Virus record (IMG/VR): IMGVR_UViG_3300021347_000031
Coordinates: 1 to 25,465 of that record
Source of the DNA: a virus
DNA length: 25,465 bases
Reading direction: 5' to 3' (one strand)
The position numbers were made by a program, and so were the translations under genes. The notes under the pieces are model-generated. The model was not told where the DNA came from. It saw only the letters and a list, made by a program, of their open reading frames with translations, and searched no databases. Position 1 is the stretch's first letter. Every line of letters starts with the position of its first letter. This document shows positions 5,218-14,000 of the stretch, one piece after another.

Positions 5218-6444
5218 TTATATTACAATTTTAAAAACTGTTTGTTTTTTATGTGTTTTATCTAGGCTTTTAGCATTATAAGCTGATAACTCTTTATTTA
5301 TTGCATAGCCTTTAAATCCTTTTGTGTGCTGCAAATCAATCCTAATATCATGTCTTTCATTATCTTTCATAATATATATGTTTTGAGCCGCCCTAGAGCT
5401 TAATAATAAAGCATTTTCACTATATGCATTAGCTCCAACCAAAGAACTTGATCTTGCAAACATATCAGTTATCTTAGTTTCATGTAAATGACCGCACATC
5501 ATAAAATCAAGTATTATTCCATTCCTTGCATATTTACTAATTACCTTTGCAATTTTATCATTTTGCATATTGCCTAATTGATGCCCATGTATTAGTAAAA
5601 CATTATGCCCATTAACCTCAACAACCAATTCTAAACCTCCAGATGTAATAAAATTAATATCTGGCAATAATAATCTTAACATTTCAAATATTACAAAGTC
5701 ATAGTTGTCCGAAGAAACCATGTCAATCCAACCCAGCTCATAAGCTCTTGATTCATTTCCAGAAACACAACCAACACTAACATTAGCAATGCTATTTAAA
5801 TCTAAAATAAAGTGCTTTAAAAGATGAACACCTAAAAATGTAGCCTTTGCCCTATTAGTTGACATAGCCAATTTTTCATCTAATCTTCTATCTGAATTTA
5901 ATAAATCACCAGTTATTGCAATAAATATTTCATTTACATTATAAAAACTAGCATATTCTTTTATATGATGTGCAAACTTTTGCAATCTCTTAGATGCTAC
6001 CTCAAAATCATATTTGTTATGTTTAAGATCAACAAGCTCATTAAAATGTGTGTCAGCTATTTGAACTATTATTGCTTGTTTGCCTTTAGATTCATGCTGT
6101 TTTATTGTTGTTTTAAGGCTCTCTGTTTTAAGAATATCAATTAAAGCCTTATTATATTCAACTAAAGCATTTTCAAGCCTTACATGCTCTCTAAATGATT
6201 TGTTTTTTATTCTGTTTAAGTCAGCTTGTTTTTGGCTTCTTTTAGCCAGTTTAAGATTTTCTTCAATAACTTCTTTATCAGCTATCTCATATTGTATTAT
6301 GTCTTTTATTCTGTGCCTTAAACTATGTTTTTTTACATCTAAATGATATTTGTCTATTAAATGTTGTGCTATTCCTTGATAACCATTTCCATTCCAAAAA
6401 TGTTTTATTATTTCATCTTTATATACTAAATATTTAGATTCCAT
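5218..6444 (-). CDS. metallophosphoesterase with N-terminal helix-turn-helix
   Basis: This 408-aa protein has an N-terminal helix-turn-helix-like segment (about 10-50: IIKHFWNGNGYQGIAQHLID, then HSLRHRIKDII), a charged helical linker (about 55-115), and a calcineurin-like phosphoesterase domain (about 123-345). All metal-binding blocks are present: DTH (131-133), GD (179-180), GNES (229-232), HGH (286-288) and CGHLH (317-321). The GNES rather than GNHD form and the DNA-binding-like N-terminus point to a nuclease or DNA-processing enzyme (SbcD/Mre11-like reaction) rather than a protein phosphatase, though no partner ATPase is seen. It is the last gene of the late transcript, starting one base after the endopeptidase stop. 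Confidence 0.8.
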   Translation of the reverse strand: MESKYLVYKDEIIKHFWNGNGYQGIAQHLIDKYHLDVKKHSLRHRIKDIIQYEIADKEVIEENLKLAKRSQKQADLNRIKNKSFREHVRLENALVEYNKALIDILKTESLKTTIKQHESKGKQAIIVQIADTHFNELVDLKHNKYDFEVASKRLQKFAHHIKEYASFYNVNEIFIAITGDLLNSDRRLDEKLAMSTNRAKATFLGVHLLKHFILDLNSIANVSVGCVSGNESRAYELGWIDMVSSDNYDFVIFEMLRLLLPDINFITSGGLELVVEVNGHNVLLIHGHQLGNMQNDKIAKVISKYARNGIILDFMMCGHLHETKITDMFARSSSLVGANAYSENALLLSSRAAQNIYIMKDNERHDIRIDLQHTKGFKGYAINKELSAYNAKSLDKTHKKQTVFKIVI

Positions 6445-6807
6445 TTAATATTTCCAGATTACACCTTGTTTTTTATCTTCGTCTAAATCTACATGGAGGA
6501 AGTTATGCCCTATTCCAAACCTACTAAAACCAGCATTCATTAAAGCCGCTAATATTACAGCTCTTTCTCTACTATTTTTTACTAAAATATCTGCCGCTAA
6601 TCCTTTTATATGTGAGCTTTGTGGATTCTTTTTACTTTCTGCATGATTTTCACATCTATAACCACTTGTAATAATAAAAGGAATATCTGAGCCATCTTCG
6701 TCTTTTGAATATGCTCTTGCAGCATCTAATACTTTAACAAATGTTCTATCTATTTTGTTTTTACCGCAACAATTACAAACAAATTCTCTTAGCTTAAAGT
6801 ATTTCAT
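6445..6807 (-). CDS. M15-family peptidoglycan peptidase (endolysin)
   Basis: This 120-aa protein is a single M15 (D,D/L,D-carboxypeptidase or endopeptidase-like) domain of the small phage type. Motifs are SGYRCENH (48-55), SSHIKGLAADI with zinc ligands His66 and Asp73, and FLHVDL with the third ligand His105 and Asp107. The C-terminal QGVIWKY strand is standard for the family. Four cysteines in CNCCGKNK and YRC are also seen in relatives. It has no signal peptide or wall-binding domain, so release through a holin is expected; the membrane proteins just upstream fit. This is the likely lysis enzyme. Confidence 0.88.
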   Translation of the reverse strand: MKYFKLREFVCNCCGKNKIDRTFVKVLDAARAYSKDEDGSDIPFIITSGYRCENHAESKKNPQSSHIKGLAADILVKNSRERAVILAALMNAGFSRFGIGHNFLHVDLDEDKKQGVIWKY

Positions 6808-6925
6808 ATAACATATAAATTTTACAACCCCTTACTTCTTTATAAAATACTCTTTTATATTGTGTTGTTTTTTCCTCTTTTTTATACTTAGGATTTGTGC
6901 TGTTTAGTTTTCTTTTCTTAGCCAT
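6794..6925 (-). CDS. tiny basic protein in lysis cassette (43 aa)
   Basis: A short ORF that fills the gap between the 60-aa basic protein and the endolysin. It starts at an ATG inside the upstream stop region (8-nt overlap) and ends 14 nt inside the endolysin gene. The product is strongly basic (AKKRKLNSTNPKYKKEEKT at the start) with a more hydrophobic end (CKIYMLYEIL). No family is recognised. Tight overlap on both sides supports it as a gene, but its small size and low complexity leave doubt. Confidence 0.4.
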   Translation of the reverse strand: MAKKRKLNSTNPKYKKEEKTTQYKRVFYKEVRGCKIYMLYEIL

Positions 6926-7100
6926 TAGTTTTGTATTTACCCATTACACCATTATGCGTTCTTTGATTTCCATACTTTTTAGTTCTTTTATCTATTCTTT
7001 TAGGATATTCATAACGCTTTCTTAAACTTCTAGCAAGATTTCCAAATTGCATTATTAGTGTATTTTTTTCGTCTGGATTATATAGTTTATTTTTTTCCAT
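6918..7100 (-). CDS. small basic protein in lysis cassette
   Basis: A 60-aa, very basic protein (RSLRKRYEYPKRIDKRTKKY in the middle) with no membrane segment and no family that I recognise. It overlaps the holin gene end by 14 nt and the next tiny ORF by 8 nt. Its charge would suit binding to nucleic acid or to the membrane surface. Position within holin-endolysin genes suggests a regulator or accessory of lysis, but only by association. Confidence 0.55.
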   Translation of the reverse strand: MEKNKLYNPDEKNTLIMQFGNLARSLRKRYEYPKRIDKRTKKYGNQRTHNGVMGKYKTNG

Positions 7101-7479
7101 TATTTATTTTTTCAAATGATCTACCTCCAAAATATGCAGTATATATTACAATTAATAATGTTTGATATACTGGAATAAACTCCTCTTGTATTTGAAATTG
7201 ACCTATATTTCCGCTAAATATAGAAATAATAACAAACATAAAAGTTAGAAATGCTAAAGCTAATGGTCTGATATTCTTAGTCAATAACCCTCCATTGTTA
7301 TCACTTAACCAACGACTTGTAACCTCTTTTTGCATTGACTTTTCATAATCAAGCAATACTTCTTTTAGCTTTCTTTTAGCCTCTAGCTTTTCTTCTTTTG
7401 TTGTTGTAAGGTTATCAACTACACCCCCAACCTCTTTTACTAATTCACCAGAATTAAATAGTTTACTAAAAAAACTCAT
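7087..7479 (-). CDS. holin (3TM-holin-like)
   Basis: This 130-aa protein has a cytoplasmic, partly coiled N-terminal region (GELVKEVGGVVDNLTTTKEE to about residue 60), then a WLSDNNGGLLTKNIRPLALA junction and two clear membrane helices (about 69-92 and 103-120), ending in the charged GGRSFEKINNGKK. The arrangement matches phage holins of the 3TM type, whose RNxRPxxL motif precedes the first strong helix. It should make the membrane lesions that let the M15 enzyme out. It begins one base after the stop of another small membrane protein and overlaps the next gene by 14 nt. Confidence 0.78.
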   Translation of the reverse strand: MSFFSKLFNSGELVKEVGGVVDNLTTTKEEKLEAKRKLKEVLLDYEKSMQKEVTSRWLSDNNGGLLTKNIRPLALAFLTFMFVIISIFSGNIGQFQIQEEFIPVYQTLLIVIYTAYFGGRSFEKINNGKK

Positions 7480-7480
7480 A

Positions 7481-7642
7481 TTATTTCTTAAAAGTCCAAT
7501 AGTATAACTTGTATAAAGAAATACTAATTGCTAAAACTAAAGAAATAAAAGTAAGTATTTCGTTGCACTCTGTTAAACTAATACCAATAGCTGTTCCATT
7601 TGCAGCCAAAATTTCCATTGTATCTTTCACTTCGTTTTTCAT
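7481..7642 (-). CDS. small membrane protein, possible second holin/antiholin
   Basis: This 53-aa ORF starts with an ATGA overlap on the stop of the fibre-associated gene and ends one base before the holin ATG, so it is tightly built into the lysis cassette. A polar N-terminus (MKNEVKDTMEILAANGTAIG) is followed by one strong membrane helix (about residues 29-49, LTFISLVLAISISLYKLYYW) and a basic end (TFKK). Small one-helix proteins next to a larger holin are often antiholins, pinholins or a second holin; which applies here is not decided by sequence. Confidence 0.7.
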   Translation of the reverse strand: MKNEVKDTMEILAANGTAIGISLTECNEILTFISLVLAISISLYKLYYWTFKK

Positions 7643-7992
7643 GATACCCATGGTAAAGGCAAAGTTTCCTCAACTGGATTCTTTTGCAGTTCAATATTTG
7701 CAGCTAATTGTTCGTCCATTTCAGCTGGAGTTGGATCAGTCATTTGATTTAACCATTCCTCAACTTTAGCTTCAGTAAGATTTTCATAAAGTACAAAATC
7801 ATTAGGGTCTGGTGATGTCAAAGGCATAGCACCATATACATCAGCATAGTAATAATTTTCTTCACCTTCAGTACCTTCTGACGCAGCTCTACGCCAATGC
7901 ACCATGTTTACTACATTTTGCAGTTCTTGTCCTTCAACAGTTTCTTGTATTACACAATCCATTGAAGATATTATCCATTTATATGTTATCAT
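7639..7992 (-). CDS. small fibre-associated protein
   Basis: A 117-aa acidic protein. The start (MITYKWIISSMDCVIQETVE), a central VVNMVHWRRAASEG segment and a C-terminal part with NDFVLYENLTEAKVEEWLNQ and LAANIELQKNPVEETLPLPW follow a pattern that I know from small proteins next to tail fibres in many marine phages (I think the DUF7936 type, but I am not certain of the name). The function of that group is not established; adjacency suggests a fibre assembly helper or tip decoration. It has no membrane segment. It lies 14 nt after the giant fibre gene and overlaps the small membrane protein by 4 nt. Confidence 0.6.
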   Translation of the reverse strand: MITYKWIISSMDCVIQETVEGQELQNVVNMVHWRRAASEGTEGEENYYYADVYGAMPLTSPDPNDFVLYENLTEAKVEEWLNQMTDPTPAEMDEQLAANIELQKNPVEETLPLPWVS

Positions 7993-8006
7993 TTTTTTTT
8001 ATTTAT

Positions 8007-11000
8007 TTATTCAAAAGAGGCAATAGTTCTTGTAACTACTGTACCTCCTACATTTATTTTTACTTTTATAGACCCATCAGCTGAATCCATATATATTGAT
8101 GATTTATTATTTGCTGGGTCACTTGGAGTTGATATTGCATTTAAAGTTAAAACATCATCTAATTCTAATACACTTTGAACTCTTTGTTTTCCATTTACAT
8201 CTAATTTATAGAAACCAGAATCAGTTGTAGTTCCAATTAGTAGGTTTCCATTAGCTTCTAATGACATCTTTGTTGTTGAATTAGTAACAAATCTTATTTT
8301 ACCACTTGTTGTTTCGTTACCTATATTAATGTTATTTGATGTATCAGAAAATCCAAAATATCCTATTCTTGAATTAGCTCTTTTAAAAGCCATAAAAACA
8401 GCATTAGAATCAGTAGAATTTAAATTAAGAATTTGGTCTGTTGCACCACTAAATGTTGCAGTTGTTCCAGTTAATGAGCCAGTTAAATTAACTGGTCCGC
8501 TTGCGTCAATTCTACCATCATTTCTAATACTAAATAACGCAGTAGAACTTGAGTTTCTTACTTCTAAAGCACTTTTTGTAGTATCACTTGTTGCCCCTAA
8601 TATTCTTAATCTTGAATTGTTATCAGTTGTTGTTCCAATAAGTACATTTTTTTCTAAATTAATAGTTGTTTGGCTACCATCTAAAGTTATATATGAAGTT
8701 ATGCCTCCACTACCATCATCTGACTGAAATATTATATCTTTATCATTACTATTATTTCGTATATATAAATCTCCAGTCCAGTTTTCAACAAAAGAATTTG
8801 TTCCAGTATGATATAAATCTAAATCACTACTAGTACCAATTAATAAATGATTGCTATCTCCTATTTTTATATCACCATTTACTTGTAACTTTTGACCACT
8901 ATCAGTTGTTGTTCCAATGAGTACGTTTCCGCCAGATGTTATTCTTGCTCTTTCATTATTACTATTATCTTTAAACAAAATGCCAGTAGTTCCAGCCGAA
9001 TGAATTTCGGTTTTGTCTGAATTATTATATAAAATTAATTTGCTTGGGGAAACAGACCTTAAATTTCCATTATAATATAATGTTCCGCCAACTGTTACAT
9101 TATATCCAAAAGTTGAACTACCATTCCCAGCTATTGTAAAAGCATTTCCAGAATTAACCTCAACATTAAAGGCTCCAGCTGCACTCATATTGCTGGTATG
9201 TGCAGACGAATCAACTTGTAATGTGTAAGTCCCATTAGATTTACTGGTTTTATTATCAGTAATATGTAAAGCTCTCCCAGATGGACTAGTTCCTGAAATT
9301 TGCATTATTGCATTAGGTGATGTAACACCTAAACCTAAATAACCATCATCAGTAATTCTAGCAAACTCAGTTGAGCTATCAAAGTTTTTAAATTTAATTG
9401 GATTGCCACTTACAGCTGGTTTGAAAGCATCAGCATGACTATCACCAGTTATTAATGCGTCACCAACAACGTGGAGCTTTTCTGTGGGAGAATCAGTATT
9501 TATACCTATGTTATTTGTGTCTTTTTCAATAAATAAACCATCATTTCCATCAGCTTTGAAATGCAAAGAGTTCCAACCAGTAAAACCAGTATCAGCACCA
9601 GAAATTTGGTAAACATCTGTTGATACAATTCCAAAAGCAACACCAGTTGATGAATCACCAAATCTTGCATTTCCATTTACTTCTAAAGGTACATTAGGAC
9701 TGGACGTTCCAATTCCTATACGTTGGTTTGTATTATCAACCCTCATAACTTCACCATTAGATGTACTACCAAATCTAATACTTCTTGTTCCATCACCATC
9801 TAAAGATAAAACCCCAGAAACATTATACAATTTTCCAATTTTAGTATCTCCAACAGCTCCCCCAACTAATATACCAGCTCCATTTGTAACAGCTATATTA
9901 CCACCAGAAACAGATAGTTTTTCAGAGCCACTTGTTGTTCCAACATATAGATTTCCACCAGATGTCAAACGCATTTTTTCTGAGCCTCTATTTTGAAATA
10001 TTATATTTCTATATGCATCACCACTGTTGGAATCACTATCAGCATTTAAAGTTAAATTAACTACTGAATTTATACTATTTGGGACTGTATCAGATAAAGT
10101 TATTGCTCCATGAACATCTAATGTACTACTTGGACTTGATGAACTTCCAATCATTATACTGTTAGTCGTTGTGTTTCCTAGATCCGTTACTTCCTGAAGT
10201 GTGTCCGCAGTTCCAACTTGAGCATCTACATAAGATTTTGAGGCTGCATCAGTTGAAGCTACTGGAGTTGCTGGGATTGTTACTTGACCACTAAATGTTG
10301 CAGTTGTTCCAGTTAATCCATAACCTAACGTAACAACACCAGTATCTCTTTGCATTGAGATTATAGTTTTTACAGTTGATGTTGCTGCACTTTGTATTTG
10401 TAAATTATTAGCACTACCATCTAAATTAATTCTAAAACCATATAAACTTGTACCCCATACTCCACCAGTTTCACCAAAATATAAGCTACCAGCATCAGTT
10501 GGATTACTTCCATTAGCATTTCTAATATTTATGTCTCCAAATACTTGTAATTTTCCTTCGTCAACATTTGATGTGTCTCCAATGAGTAGATTTCCACCAG
10601 ATGTCAAACGCATTCTTTCTGAGCCACCAGTTGAAAAATTTAAAGTTGCATCTGCTGGATAACCAATATGGGCTGTTTCACTAACACCATTTCTTCCTAA
10701 TCTAATTATATTTCCATAAGTAGCATGTCTTAAAAATTTTACTGGGGTAGCATCATAGTTACCAATTACATCTAATTTTAAAGATGGACTCGTTGTTCCA
10801 ATTCCTACCCTTTCATTTCTTGCATCTATTGTAAAAACTTCTGTATCACTACTATTTAAGAATTGAAACCTACCAACAGTTGGGTGCCCCATTCTAAATA
10901 TCATAGAAGCATCTGAGCCATTATATAGTTCTATAAAATTCATGTTGTTGTTAGATGTTTTTAAAAACCCATCATAAGGTATTACAACATTCCCACTAGT

Positions 11001-14000
11001 TTTTATATCGCCAGTAACTTGCAGTTTACTAGAGCCATCATCAGTTGTTGTTCCAATTAGTACGTTTGAATTGTTTGTTATAACTAATACATTTGAAACA
11101 TCATTTGCTCCTAAATACAAGCTACTATTAGAATCTCTATTATATATATATGATGTTGAGCCACTTTTTGTAATTAACAAACTATCAGTTGCACCAACTC
11201 CAACATCAACATCTGAAACATATATTCTTGCTTGACTACCCGATTGTCCTACAATATGCAATTCACCTTGAGGAGTAGAAGAACTACCAATCATTATGCT
11301 GTTAGTCGTTGTGTTTCCTAAATCCGTCACCTCCTGCAATGTATCCGCAGAGCCAACTTGCGTATCAACGTATGCCTTTATACTTTCACTTGTTGCTAAA
11401 CTTGTAGCACTTGCAGTTCCAAAACTATCGTCATCTATATAACTACTAATTGCAACACTACCAGAATCAATACTTGTTGCAGTAATATCAAAGCCACCAA
11501 CTGTTCCTTTTGTTTTGTTTTGGTATTGAGCTGATAAATCCTCTTGGTTAATAAGTAAATATGACCCAGCATCTATGTCAGCATATAATGGAGTTGAAGA
11601 AACACTTATTGATGTATCTGTTGACCCCTGATTTGATGTTACTGTTAAAGCTAATGGCTGGTCATCATTTGAGTTAATTAAATTAAATGTATCACCAGTT
11701 TTAAATACAGCTGTTCCTATTGCATTAATTGGAACAGAGCTTAATGATTTTTGATCTCTTAAAGTAATGTAAGTTATAGACCCAGTGAATGTTGTTCCAG
11801 CTTGAAATTTAATATCACTTGAGCCTTCGCAAGTTAAATAAATAGAATAATCACCAGATGATGTAATTGTTTCTGTTGTTCCAGTAGTTCCAGCTTTTAC
11901 TAATAAAGTCCCAGCGGTAACAACTACTTTAAAATTTATTTGATAAGTAAGCTCTTCAGTTAATACTGATTGAACTAAATCACTTGTTGAGCCAGTTGCA
12001 GTAAAATTAGCTTTTTTTGCAGTTGTATCAATACTCCAACCAGTTCCTAGTGTCCAACCAGTTGCAACATTAAAGTTTCCATTAACAGCTACATTTGAGC
12101 CAGTTGATGGAATTGTTGCACTTAAATATGCAATTGGACTGTTTTGAGCTAATGCTTGACTTACTGGATTAATTAACATTGCTGAATTGTTAGGAGCATT
12201 TAATTGATTGCCACCTAAATTTCCAATGTTATTATTTTGATTGCTTGTTGATACTACATTTCTTATTATTTGATAACCTTCATAATCCCATTCATCTAAT
12301 AAAGTATAAAATTTACCTCTTCTAAAAATATACTCTGGATCAGCAGTTTCTCTTGTTTCTCTTAATTTACCAATTGGATTGACATATCTTGGTCTTGTTG
12401 CAGTTCCCTCAGTTTGATTTTTATTTGCAACACCAACAGCTAATCTCATTGTTGGAGTAATAACTATTTTAGTTTGACCATATAAAAATTCATCAATTAA
12501 TAATTGAGTAAATGTTTTAGTTCCAGTTAATGTTCCAACACCCCACAAACCGCTTGAATTTGTGTTTACATAATCTGTTCCATCATCAACTTGTAAACTA
12601 CTTCTTGCAAACTCAATAGAATCACCCCATAACAATTGACCAAAATTAAATTGCTCTGAATTTGCCTTTGTTTCTGCACTTGTATCATTTATAGTGTTAA
12701 ATGTTTCACCATAAGAAGAGCTTTGACCATTTGTTAATGTTTGTAATAATCCAAGAAAAGGTGATGTTGTTGCAAACCTAATATCATCAATTATAGTTCC
12801 AGCATTAAAACCAGCTGGATTTGATATTGTGCTAATATTAATCTGACCAGCTGGGTCTTCCAATGAATTAGACCAACTTACAGTTCCAGAATTTAATGGT
12901 CCACTAAGAGTTGGTAAAATAATCCCAACATTGGGATTTCTCATTCTTTGTGGACTTCCATATCCACTAAAATTAAGATAAAAACAACCAGGATTACTAC
13001 CAGAATTTCCATAACCAGATGTTGTTCCAACTTTTTCTAAATCTAAAAAAAAGCTCCATGCTCCAGACATTGTAATTGCATTGCCATTTTCATCTTTAAA
13101 TGGAATTGATTGTTCAAAACCAACATGAGCTGTTACACTTAAACTTTTCGAGCTTATTGTGTATCTTGGAGACCTAGGACCTAAAGGAGTCCAGTTAGAA
13201 CTATCAATCCAATAATATGGCAAAGTTTGACTTGAACCATCATATTGTAAATAATAAGTAGTTGTTCCATCAGAGGCATAAAAATTAAATTTTATAGATG
13301 ACCACCAACCAGCTGTATGACCTAGTGAAAAATTTGGACAATCCCAAGTCCAGTCCAAAGGTATTGAAAGCCATAAAAAATCAGATGTTGATGGACTATT
13401 TATTGTGCCTTGAAAAACTTCTTGATCTAAAGGATTTGACCCAAAAGGAAATCCACCATAATAATTTTCTGATTCAAATGATAAAAATTTAGCGTTTACT
13501 TGTTTTATTATAGGCAAATAATCATAAGTAGTTCCAGTTAATTTGCTAATCTTTTCATTAGATATTTCTTGAAAGTATCTTGTCCAATATGTACTTCCTA
13601 AATGATCTTGACTCCCTAAAAAAGCTCCAGTATCACTGTAAAGCCTACTAAAATTGTTTTGTGGATTGTCTATTGTTCCACTTTCACCAGTTATATATTC
13701 TGGTATTTGTACAATCCAAAATTCATGTTTCCAATAGGTTATTCTTGCACCCCAGTGTCTTAATAATTCTTTTAAAACTGTGTAACAATTTTCAGGAAAA
13801 TAAACACCTTGGTCATCTTTTCTATGGAACATTGACACTTGACATTTTGTTTTTTCTAATGGGTCTTCACTTTGTCCAGTATTATCCATGTCACCATTAT
13901 ACCAATTAATGCAAGTTGTGAATCCATAATCTTGGGTAACTCCTTGCCCATTAGCACCACTCAATGATGCACCAGTTTTTTTCAATATTTCTCTAAACCA

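Noticed and set aside
8329-8727. Plus-strand ORF of 132 codons inside the fibre gene
   Set aside because: It is an antisense shadow of a repeat-rich, well supported gene; its product has no recognisable domain, and all accepted genes are on the other strand.
8007-11400. Diversity-generating retroelement target in the fibre gene
   Set aside because: No reverse transcriptase or template repeat is seen in the window, and the repeats look like ordinary fibre shaft units.
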